From positions 1,240,001 to 1,304,000 of the forward strand of contig JAXRKN010000036.1 of NCBI GenBank assembly GCA_038502055.1: 64,000 nt of DNA, written 5' to 3'. How positions within the stretch are numbered: the stretch's first letter is position 1; the number at the start of each line of letters is the position of its first letter. The notes under the pieces were generated by a model. The model did no database searches and was not told where the DNA came from. It saw only the letters and a program-made list of their open reading frames with translations. The position numbers and the translations under genes are program-made. Below, one piece after another: positions 24,959-37,600 of the stretch. The DNA is from Tanytarsus gracilentus (Eukaryota > Arthropoda > Insecta > Diptera > Chironomidae).

Positions 24959-25614
24959 TTTTATTTATGATGAATTTTTTAAAGGTTAATGAAATAATTC
25001 TTGAACGAAATCAAGTTGTTGCTCAATTGAAATGATTACTTTAATTAACTATCTTCAATTGCCTAACTTAATTACTTAAATTTTCTTTAATAATTTTTAT
25101 AAAATTTTAAATTTTATTCTTCGCGGAATAAGCCAACAACATTTACCGAGATGACAAAATGTCACGTGTGACACGCATGCAACACGAGAGAGAAAAATTA
25201 TTTTCCTCGCAACATTAATATCTCACACTATCGCAGAGAGCTGAGCGTGAAAGAGAGAAGAAAAAAAATCGGGAAAAAGATTTTCCACTATGAAAAATTA
25301 TTATTAAAGTTATAAATGGCAATTCTGTTGTTAAACGTGGACGAATTAAAGAAATTGTTGATTTACGTCGTTTGAAAAGTGTCGAGTGGTGTTGTGAAAG
25401 CGTGAAAATTCTCGAGGAAATATATTTTGCGCAAAAGAAGCGAAAAGGAAAATTTTTATTGATTTCGTGCAAAAGGAAAATTGACTTTTTTTTGGTGTGT
25501 GAGGAAAATCCTAATTTGGAACGTGAAAAATCCATCAAAATAGATAAAAATATTTCTGGTCGAAATTTTATTTTTCCTGTGGCGTTCATAAATCACGATA
25601 ATTGTGTCGAAAAA
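24959..25614. promoter_or_regulatory. Shared upstream region of DENR (-) and dlg1 (+)
   Basis: A 656-bp divergent interval between two start codons, so it should hold both 5' leaders and core promoters. A palindrome-rich stretch, GTCACGTGTGACACG, occurs at about 25159..25175 and contains a CACGTG E-box. No TATA or initiator assignment is possible. The open frame leading into the dlg1 ATG from 25372 has no stop before MPVKKQ, but its sequence is not Dlg-like. Confidence 0.4.
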
Positions 25615-28600
25615 ATGCCAGTGAAGAAACAAGGTTGGTAGAACTTTTTTTTCCTTCCTCTCTTCATCCATTTACAGCGAAAAAAAATCAATCAATTCGA
25701 TTTTCTTGGTCTGTTAGAATAAGAACACACGAAAAATAGAAAAATCTATCAAAAGAAATGAGAGAAAATTAAGAACAAATTTCCCCCGCAAAAAAAAAAC
25801 ATTTCAGCGATAGTGAATGTGTGTGTGTGTGCATAGTGAATTACAGAGCATGGCATGCGACAAAAGAATTCCCTCCCCCATCCCCTTTTTCTTTATGTAC
25901 ATATATCGAGTGAGAGATAAAATGTATGTGGTTAAAAATGCGTTGCACACACAAAGAATTCCTCCCATTCACCATGTGAAGAAATGAAAGGAAAATTTTT
26001 GTATATTTGAAGTCAATGCGCGAAAAGTCATAAAATAAAAATTATTTTCTCTCTCTTTATCCACTTCACTCACATTTTCTTCTCATATATATTGGAGAGG
26101 AGACGATGATGCTGCTGCAAGCCAGAGCTGATGTTTAATTTTAAACCTTTTTTCTTTTCCCCTCAAGAGAAGTATAGATTTTTTTATAAAAGAAAAATCT
26201 TCAGACATTACACAATAAAATAGTAAAATATCACAAGAAAAGTCATGTGATTGTCGCTTTGGATTTCATGACGTGTATGTGCATTTGGAAATTTGAGATC
26301 AATGTTGACAATGTTGTTGAAAAAATGTCAAGTGAATTCATTAACTTGAAAAAAATGTTTTCAAAAATAATTTTCAATTTTATTTAATAAATATTTCTCT
26401 TCATTTCTCGTGGCACAATTTAAAAATTCATAAATCACTTTTTTATTTATTTAAAAATGTCAATTTAATGCTTCCTTAATTAGTATCAAATTTTATTGCC
26501 ACTAAAATGAACATCAGCAAATATTTATATTGAAACTTGTAAGTGTCGCTCAATTCACACGTAAATAGAATCGTCAAAAAATGATAACTAAGCGTTTTGA
26601 AATAAATCCGCACATGTCAAATAAAACTTTGATGAATTTTGAGAGCTCTAGTCAGTAAGTCACTCATTACGAGTGGGTCACGATACATAAACAAAAAAAA
26701 GTTCAAGTTCACTTTAAATCGAATTTACAATTTAAAAGAGCAAAAAAGAAAAATTCAACATGTGTGCGATTTTCTTTTCTAATCGACGACTTGTTAAAAT
26801 TCTTCTTTTTCTTTTCCGCTCGTACCTCCACATTGTCTTCGTACATTTGTTATTTTTTTCTCAGTTTGAAATGCTTAAAGAAAATAAATATTGATTGTGT
26901 TTGTGCGGTGAAGGAAATATTTTTTTTCGCTCACTCGACGTCACCAGACACAAAGCAGCGCTACGAGAGAAAATCTTACATTTTATTTTGGCGAGACATT
27001 GAAATAGATCGCGACATTTTCTTCTTCTTTTTAATTTCTCTTACTTTCAAGTCCAAGATTTAATTTTTTTTTCGAGGGTTATCAATCAATGTTTGAGAGC
27101 TGTTGCTTCTGGCTTTTCTCAAAATTCTCTCCAAAGATATTTTCTAATTTTTCTATTTTTATTTCACGTGCGTCTCACTTGACGTCATAAGTAGTTTGTT
27201 AAAAAAATATGATAAAAATCGTGCATGGATTTGTTCAGAATAATGGAGATAGAGGTTTCGAAAGTGATCCCGGGATCGGGATTCCCCCGGGAAAGTATTT
27301 AATTCCGAAAAAATTAATCCCGATCCAACGAGATTGAAAAGAGAATTTTTATAAAATAAATTTTTAGAGTTTTAAAATTTAGGAAATTTTTTGAATAAAA
27401 TAATCAATTCAAAATTTTAGTTTTAATTTTTTCTAAAATTTAATTTTAAAATTCAAAAAGCTCTCGTGTTTTCCTCCTCTCAAAAGCTTTAAACATTATT
27501 GAAGTTGATTTTTATGAAATGCCTTAATTCAATTTAAATTTCACCCTTCTCTTTTAACGTCAATAAATTCCTCCATTTACTTCCATGTCATGCGAACATT
27601 TTTCAGTTTTTGTTTTATGCCTCCCACTCAAAAAAAATGTGCTAATAATTGGCAGCAACGCACACACCATGCGGTGGCGCTAAGCCGTAAATGTTTTAAC
27701 ATGTAGAGAAAAAAATATAAAATGCTTCACTTGAAAATTGTGTCACGAATGTGGATTCAATTAACAATGAAGAGAGAGGCTTTAAGGACTCACGCTCGTT
27801 ATCACCGCCGACCATATAATTTAAATCTTAATTGTTTAATGCTTTAATTGCTTCTGTAATTCGCGCCTATTTAATCGCTCATTCTTTATTCCTTTCTTTT
27901 TATATATTCTTGCACCATTAAAATACACGCAACCATGCAGAGGCACATCGAGCACTCGAACTCCTTGAAGATTATCATTCACGGCTTGGTGGACCGCAAG
28001 ATCGAGCTTTGCGTATCGCCATCGAACGAGTCATTCGAATTTTCAAATCCCGCCTCTTTCAGGCTCTCTTAGGTGAGTTTAAAATTGAGAAAATTATTTG
28101 TTTTTCCTGGAAGTTGTTGAAATGACGGAAATAAATATTTCAAGTTTTAAAGCCAGCTTTAAAATTGGGTGGAAATTGAGGTCTGGTGTTTTTTACATCT
28201 GACTGCTCACATGCATTTTTCGGTATGCATGCCAGCGGTGAATATGGAGAGAGAAAATTTTCTCATTTTCCGATTATGCAATTCACATGGTGTCATTAAA
28301 CTTTGTTTATATGCTCCATGCTGTATGTGTCATGTACATGAATTACACATGTATAGAAATAAATAGGAAGTGAATTGCATGTGTAAAATAAATGGCACAT
28401 ACACAACATTTAAATTTAAACATGTCTGATGCGTTGTTGACGATATGAAGCCACAATTTTATTTTCACTCCCACGTCCAACTCCATCATAAAAAGTTCAG
28501 AAAAAAATGAACATTTGTATCGATGGAAATAGAAATAATTCCATTTCCAATCACCGAGACATTTAAAGTGAGTATTTTTGTCCAAAAAGCGTAGCTCTAT

Positions 28601-31600
28601 AAATAGAAATAAAAGATTTTATGGAAAAATCACGGCAAGGCTGGAAAAAACTATTGTTATCAAGTCATGAGTGTGTGTACACATATAATGCATTATTTAT
28701 TGATGGGTGTTTGTTCATTGGGTTTCACAATAATTAGATCAATGCATAATTTATTGAATGAACAAAAGGAGCTTTCGTCAAAAAAACAGAAAATCTCCCA
28801 GTGACTCAGTGGGCATAAAATAATTTTTATTATTTGAAAAGGATTGAAATGAATTATTTAGTTTTTTTTAAAGAACTTTAAAACCCATTGGTTAAAAATT
28901 TGATAAGTCAAGACACGAAAATTAAGCACTTTCATAAAATTATGCTTGAACATAGCTCTTTATAAACCAAGCGATAGACGTTAAATTTTTTTGTATTTCA
29001 ATCGAAACTTCCATAAATTATTAAAGCTTTATCACCCTCGCCATATTCATCCCGCCACTCAACGGGATTAAATTATGCGCTCGCATTAAAAATTCAAGTG
29101 ATGAAGGATTGTCGCAGTAATTGAGAAACGTCATGGCTTTTTAAAAGCAAATTGCCAGTAGCGATGACGTCATGATGGAAAATTTGCATATCTTTAAAGA
29201 AAGGACACATTTTTATCTAAATGACTTCAACACAATGCTCACGCAAAAGCTCGCGTGTACGTTTGAAAAAGGGGAAAATAATGAAAGCGATGACAATTGT
29301 GATGGAAAAACGCCCATACGTCTAAACATTTCCATTATAATGTGAATGCGAAGGTATTTTTCCTCAAAAAAAAGGATGAAAATTGTTGCGAGTTGAGTAT
29401 TTTTCAGGTGTTGAAGTCGATCAACCTTTGAATTTTTTTGTATACTAAAAATATTTAATGTTAAATAACGAAACAGAATTTTACTTGCAAACATTTTAAA
29501 ATATTAAATTTTTTGTATTTTTGCCAGAAATTTATATTTATAGCAAAACATATTGAGTTGTTATGAAGAGAAAATGTTGAAGGATGAAACAAAAGTTTGA
29601 TGACCTAAATGACAAGCAAACATGACTAAAATGAAGAACTTCATGTACTGTAAAATATTTCATACAATCATTAATTTTGCACTTTAACCTCACGTGCTTT
29701 TTTTATCTGATAAGCACGAACTGATAAGACACGATTCACAATAATTTCACTTTTATTTAAACTCTAATTCATAAATGACAAATCTATGCGAATAATTTGT
29801 TAAGAGTTTCCCACATCTCCTTGGCAGAGTTCTTATTTTTGATGTGGATCAATGCCGTATCGTTAACGAGGCTCACAATAACGTGCTTGGCTTGATTATC
29901 CCTCTTGATGTAATCAGCTTCGCTAAAGAATTTTCCGCTATGGCAAAAGTGAAACAAGCAATCGTCGAGTCCTTCTGATGCTAAGTACCGCTCAATTCGA
30001 AATTTCCAGATGTCAAAACCATCACAACCGTTAAAACGTTTTATTCCCGTTCTATCTTCGATGCTCATTTTTCTACGGTGCCACAGTCCACACTGATTAT
30101 CTACGTTGGAAAAAATTTCGAGCTAGATAAAAAAATTATCTTCTGATCGGAGAGTGAGCAACAAAAAAAACAGTTGGAATTTTGAAATTTTTCTCTCATC
30201 CAGGAAGAAAAATTTGAATTTTAAAAATTTGTTAAATTTAACTGCTATTTCTACACTTTATCTTCATAATGATCACATAAATTCTTTTTCACCCTTGAAT
30301 GGAAAAATTTCGCACTCATCTTGCTTTGCATCCTCATATCGTAGAAAGTCCTCAGTCAGCAATTTTATTTTCTAGCTTTTCTTCGCTCACTGCAGCATAA
30401 AAAAGACAAAAGACGGATAATGGCACATTAAGATAGTCACTTGACTGCAAACGTGCAGCACACGATTCTTCATATTCTCACTTTATTCCTTCTTACCCTC
30501 AATCGAAAGTTGAAGAGATTTTAATCCTTTCCACTTTCTGTGCCATGAAATTTTATGACGTAAATGGAAAATTCTTTTTGAGTGGTTTCGAGTGAAGAAA
30601 AATCGATGACGATGCCGCGCTTAATGTCTTCGTAGTCAAGCATACACAAAATTTTCTCTTTTTTTCGTCAACAATAAAATCGTAATCAGCTTGATGGCGG
30701 CATCGAAAGAAGAAGAAAAGAAGTTCCATTTTGTCTGTGGAGTGTCCGATAAAATAAATGATGACTGCATCGTTTCTGCTATGAAAAAAGAAAAGACGAA
30801 TATGTTGTTGCAATACATCGACGAATAAAATCTCCAGAAGTTTTCAAAATTCCGCGTGCGGTGAATTTAACATTTCTTGATATTTTCAATTCGTGCCGAA
30901 TGAATGAGAGAGAAATTGTATTTTTTTATTATAAAACAGCAACAGAATATTTCTTTTGCAAAACCTAATTTTGTTTTCATCGTATAGACGAGCGAAAGTT
31001 TAAAAATAGCTGAGAGTAAAAAAATTCACTTGAAAACAAGCAGAGATTATTTTGTAATTTACTCATATTGCCATTCGATTTATAATTGCACTCGTGTGGT
31101 TAAATAAATTACGTTATTTATAAGGCACTCGTTAAATATTTTAAGTTATAATTTTTTTTGAATTTAAACAAATGCTTTTAAAATTCAAAAATTATGATTC
31201 GAGTTCTAAAATTAAAAAAATCGCTATCATGACCAAGAAAATTTATTTAACAAAAAAGAGCAGAGCTCTAATAAAATCAATTGAAAATTAGGATTTATTC
31301 CTAACCCAGCATAAAAATAAAAATTTAGACTAATTTTAGCTCAATAATACAAACAGAGATTTCTTTTAAATCTTACCAATTACTAAAAATTTATGGCATG
31401 AATCTTTTATCTATTTTTACATCTAAACTTCTCATTCTTAAAATTTTAACATTGTTCATTGAATTCAGCTCAAAATTATGTGGAAATTTATGATAACTAA
31501 AATAACATTGATGTTCTAAATATTCTCACGACTCTCTCGATAGACCCATCCTGTAATTAAATCATCTCCCTTCTGTCAATTTTTTCCTCTCTACCTCTCA

Positions 31601-34600
31601 ATTAATTAATGAAACATGACATGAGATGGTGTATCAATATGCTGCGAGGAAAATCAATAAATTTCTGCTATTTTTATAACCGTGAGAGAAAATACAATAT
31701 CGAAGCTCATTATATTGCCGTTGCAAATTCATTATAATATGCTAAAAAAGGGAAAAAAGTTTTTTCCTGAAAGAAAATCTCTTTTTCTATAGAAATGAAA
31801 ATTATCTCGGTGTGCTGTGTGCTTTTATTTGTAGTATTTAGTTGTGAAAATACTAACGTGTGCTCTGACTTGTGCATGCTTTATTTTATCGCTGAGACAA
31901 CAATTGCTAAAATGAAAATATTTAAATTTTCCCTCTCGAGCTTTTCATCTTTTTTAAATATTCGCTTAATGATCTTCAATGGCCTTTAGTTTTCTTCTTG
32001 CATACTCCTTAAAACAGCAAAATATGAATATGATGATTTTATAATCTAGGTTAGGAGGAAGAAGAGTTTTGAGAATTTTTAAAATATGTTTTCAAATTTT
32101 ACTCACAGCCATAAAAGTTGGCAAACTCAAGTTGACTTCAAATATAACTCCAGCCATGAGATGAATATTTTTTTTCGTCCTAATTACATAATAAAAATTT
32201 TAATGTGCAATTTTTAAAATCTCAAGCTCACCTCTGCATGAAAATCAGTAAAGCGTTTGACGTTTTACGGTCAAATGACGGAAAATTTGAAAAATACGCT
32301 TGTTCCGTGAGTCGATCAGACTGAAAAATATTTGACATTAAATTCTGGCAGCTCTATTTTGAAGCAAACATCCGAAAATGTTTCATTTTGGAGAAAATCG
32401 ATTATCATTTTGTTCAGCAGCTGTAGCCAAGAGAGCTGAAAATTTTCATTTCTCACCGAATAAATGACTTCATTGCCGACCCAGCAAAAGAGCAAAATTT
32501 GCAAAACCATCGTGAGAAGATAAAGCACAGACGATGCAAGCGCACCAATGTTACTCAGTTGACTGATCATGAGAATGAGAGTCATGCAAATTATGACCGT
32601 TGATGCTACAATTTGTGCAAAAATTGGTCCCCTAAAGATATCCTGGATTTCGGCACAAAATCTAAAAATAAATTTAACTTAATTTTTTTTGATGTCGACT
32701 CAAAAACTTTACCCTAAAATATATTCGTGAAAAATAATGCAGCGAATAACCTCTCCATAATTTTCACCATATTTTCTCTTCAACTCATCAACTTGGTTAT
32801 TAATTTCCCTCATTTGCTCATCAACATCATCGTCAGCGTCTTTCTTTTCGTTGTTAGAGGAAAAAATTAAATTATAATGATTGCATAAAATGTTCTTCCA
32901 TGCAGTCATGGCTATCTCTTACATTTTTAAGCTTCAGCTGCTTCACAACTTCACTCGAGTGAGCTTTAAGCTTTTTCATATCTAATTTTTTAACATCTCC
33001 ATCCTCATCATAACCAATCTAAAAATATTCAGTCATTAATATTTTCTCGAATTTAATTTCATACTTTTTTGAGTTGAATTCCAAGTCGCTGCACTTGACC
33101 ATTAGCTTGCGATATCATTGCAGATGCAAAAGTGTCGGTTGAACAATTGAAAGTGGCCGACATGAGAATGCCATAAACCTGATAGATGTATGTCAAGCCA
33201 AAAATGTGTGGGCGTTCTGTGCTGAACGGATACCTAAAAATAATGTTTAATGTTAATGCAAACACAAAAAAAAATAATTTATATTTTTCACCATGCTTTA
33301 ATCGGCAATCGAAGTTCTCCCTCTAAGAAAGGTAAAATTGCCCAACTGCTGATTGTTAAAATTGCTGGTAGATAAAAGGTCCATAGAAATATGAAAGTCA
33401 ACACCATCGACTCCTTGATGGCTCTGTGAAAAAATCATTTTAATCGAAAACTTTTGAGAACAATTTCAACTCACGCATCTTCCTCCGAGTTGTTTGGTCG
33501 AAAAAGAGAACTTTTTAACATTTTCTCGCAAGCTCTAATTCGATGTCGATTTGCATAGAATTTTTCAACTTTATAGATGAGTGTGATTTGCGTTAGCAAG
33601 AGAAAAGCTGCCTCAGCCATGTCCTGAAAAAAGATTTTGTCGATCAATCAATCAAAAATTTTCGTTAAACATCTTGAAATTTTTCTAATTATTTTCATTG
33701 TTCATGGTTTAAGAATATGAAGGTCAGTGCATGAGCGATTTTTACCCTGATGTCTTCGACGTCCTTGAAGAACATAATTTGAGTGAAAGTATAAAGGTAG
33801 AGAAAAAATCCTCGATAAAAATAAGACCAGATTGTGTAAAGTGTTTGAACTCTCTCATTGTCCGTTTCGGGTGCCCACTGACCAACTCTTTTTAAAATCC
33901 ATAGATGGACGTAAAAAGCCTCGCTAGGATTTTTGGCATTGACTTTGCCAATAAATCTGAAATTAAATTGAATAGGGATTTATTTTTAATTAAAATTTTT
34001 AAGGGACACTTACAATTTATATGCGGACTCCATGATACACGTATGAAAAGGGTTTATGTTGATAAAAGGCAGTGTGTTGTCCTTTTATATCCTTTTAAAA
34101 GAAACGAAATTATTTAAATATTCCATTAGAACTTGCAACACCTCCCGACCATCCCATATTCTTCAGAGCGTTTCGTTTGATTTTAAAATTTAAATTTTAT
34201 CAAATTATTCAATTTTCTTCACAACGCATTGTCTCACGATAATTACTAATTACTGTTTGAAAACGTGAGGCAACACATTGTGAATTTGTAAACGAAAACT
34301 ATTCGTAAATGCCACGCGGAGTGAGTAAAAATTAACGAACTCTCCTTTTCGGTTGGCTTTGATTTATGGAACAGTAAATGTCAGTTAATTACTGGTGAAT
34401 GCCATAAAGACATAAAGATGTGATTGTTACGCCTGTTTGTCGGAAAATATTTGAGCATATAAATAGAGCTCTTGTTGGCACAATTTCGATTGATGTCAAG
34501 CCAGTATTAAGTACTCAATAAATCAATTTGATATCTCGCTGAAATGAAGCTTAATTAAGTTACGGTAAAAAATAGGAACTGACTTTAAGAAATATTTAAT

Positions 34601-37600
34601 CATCAACTTAAGTGACATTGAAAATTAATTAGATATTAGGGAAGCAAAATGATGAATTTAAAAATTGATAAAGTTTGAATCACTTGGATATTGCTCTGAG
34701 GGCTACTTAATATCATGATTACTGCTTAATGAATGAAATGCGGTGCAATGTTGGAAGTTAATTTTGATCGTCAACAAATTGTTCCATCTTAACGTTGCTT
34801 TCTTGAACATGATTGATTTTGAAAGTCGGCTCCTTCACTACCCAAAAGTCAAAAGGAGTGACACGTTTCATTTGTGGCTGTTTTTGTTTGTCCATGGTGC
34901 TTGCTTGGCGTTTCGAGTGAACTATATTGTGCTTTCTAATTTGTTCGGGCTAAAATTAAAATGTTATTCAAACTAATTTATTTTCACCTCATCACTACAC
35001 TTACTTTCTTGAAGAACTTGTCGCATTGCAAGCATTTAAAGGGAAAGCAAGTTGTTTCTCGTCCATGCTTGGTTATCGAGTCATTCATCGAGCCACGAAC
35101 AAAGGCCATTCCACAAGTTTCGCAAACCATATAAATCTGAAACGGATTAGTCAACGGATCATTTGAACTGCTTGATGATGCCGGTTCAATGGACTCTAGA
35201 GCTTTCAATGTTTCTGGAGAAGTTTGTGGCTTGAGTATTTTTACTACTTTTGGCGTGGTAAATTTTGCAGCGACAGGTGTCGAGTGTCCTGGATAATTCA
35301 GCTTTTGTTGCTTGCTTGACAGATGAATTTCCAATTGTGATTTTGTGTCTTCATTTTCCTGATCAGCTTCCTCCTCATTAACGATTTCAAAATCAACGTA
35401 TTGTTGTTGTTGCGGTAAGCTAATTACTTTAATGAAGTCCGTAAGATTACTCATAATCTTGGCATTACTTTCAACGACTTTAGCAAAGCTCTGGTATAGT
35501 TCAAAAGAGGAGAATTAATGTGTGTTAGAGTGCAAGTTAATTTATATTATTTTACCTGATGCAGTAACTCGAAATTTTCTGCAACTTTAAGCACTTCTTC
35601 GAGGATTCTTTCAAGAAACGACAAGTGATGGCTATTGCCTTGTTGCAGAAATTCATTCTGCAAGTCTTGTGACATCTTTAAAAGCCTAAATTTAGGAATT
35701 TAATTAGACTAGAGTTTAAAACGAGAAATTTTTTTTGTTTCGCGCCTTTTAAAATATTTTGAGAGACTTCACTGTTTTCTCTGAATTTCACTTTGCATTA
35801 TGTTTCATTTGAGAAAAGACTTCACTGTACTAATCACATCGCGTCCGAATAAAATTAAAAATAATTAACTTTAAAACACTTTTCGTGAACTTTAAAAGCT
35901 CAAAAATGTCGCAAAAATCTCAAAGCAGCATTCAAAAACATCGCAGTGGCAGTCAAACTGCGTCGCAAGGAATTTCTCTCGAGAATTTTGAAAAAAACAT
36001 GAACGAAAATTTTGAGAAAATGAACAACACATTGGCAATTCTTGTTCGTAGCAATGCCGCGATAATTGAAAATCTTATTAAATTACTGCACGGTCGATCG
36101 CCACCGGAACAGGAAATGGGACGTGAAGTTGTTGAGGGACTCTTGAAATCGGAAATGTTTGATCAAAATCAACATCCAGTTGAGCCTACAACTTCAGTTT
36201 CAACATTGCGTCCGAGTACTTCTTCAGCTGATGCTAGTCATTCGTCAACTAAATCTGTTTCTAAAACTATTACTTGCGCTGATTGCGGTAAGGTCTTCAT
36301 TCGTGGTTCATTACATGATTCGATTACGAAGCACGTGAGCACATCAAATTGCCGACCATTCGGATGCAAGCATTGCGATAGACGCTTCAGAAAAGTAAGT
36401 ATTGGCTCTGAATCGACTATGGATGTAAATCAATTCACATTTTCAGAGTTCACTTCGCAATAATCACGAGAAAACTCATAAGAATGACAATCTTAAGCGT
36501 AAAGCTGATGATGATGATGAACCATTGAAGGAGAACAAGGAACCGGAAACTAAACGTGTCAAGTCATCGGAACTTTCTCCATTTGATTTGTTTATGGCAA
36601 ACGACATGATGTAGATTGATCGAAGCGACTCAAATACTTCAAGCTGTGCAATTTTCTTCTTACTTAAACTTTTTCATTGATCAAAAATGATTTCATATCC
36701 TTTAAACAATTTTCATATTTGCAAATAATTAAAAATCTGATAAATATTCCTCTACTGAATACTAGCTAAATAAATCAAGCATCGAGATAAGCTTAAAACT
36801 CGCCAAATATACCGAGTTTAATTTATTTTAATATATCCTTAAAAAAACTATTTAATTAAATTTTTATTTTTTGCAAATTCAGCACAAAAAAGCAAAAATT
36901 TTTATAACGGAAAAAAGGATCAAAAAATTTCAAATGTAATTTTCACTACGGTTTGAAATTGATCAAAAGAAAATTGCAAAAAGCTCACAAAAAAATTAAC
37001 AAAATATCAAAATTTAATTCTCATCTTCGGATGAGCCATCAGTAAAGTTGATTGCGTTTTTTGCAAATAAACTCTTGTGATCGTGATCTGGTTGCTTTGC
37101 TGAAGTATCCACGTTGCCAAGTATTTGATTGTTTTTCGATGCTAGATCCTTTAATGGCAATGGCGAAGTGTCCTGATTTCGAATGCGCTTCATATCTGGT
37201 TCTTCTTCATTGTTTTCAGCCTTTCTCTTCCTCTCATGACTCTTCTGATGTCGATTCCTTTGGCTTCCCTAAACAAGACATTCAAAATTGATTTAAACCA
37301 CAATAATCGGCTAACTTACTGTCTTAAAGAGTTGTTTGCATATGAAGCAGGCATAGGGCCTGCAAGTCGTTGTTTTAGCATGATTCGAAATAGTCTCGTG
37401 ATTTTTTTTGCGAGAGAAAATCATTCCACAGTCAGCGCATGTCTTTGGTGAAGTTCCAGTAAGATTCAAATTAACCGCGTTCTCAGGCTTTGAGAATGTG
37501 AAACTTGTTAAAGATTCATTTGGCGATGACAGTGCTGGAGAGATTGGCAGTTCCACTGGATGTTGTTGTTGTTGAATTTCATTTTCTGGTCTTTGCTCAG

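Noticed and set aside
25372..25641. 89-codon open frame ending MPVKKQGW
   Set aside because: Only its last codons (MPVKKQ) are dlg1 exon 1; the upstream part is probably leader sequence and the GW codons are intron.
32316..32456. Odorant receptor C-terminus read straight through after EVIYS
   Set aside because: The read-through peptide is unlike the family. A GTGAGA donor at that point and an acceptor before 32320 restore LTEQAYFSNFP and later SYSYFAVLR.
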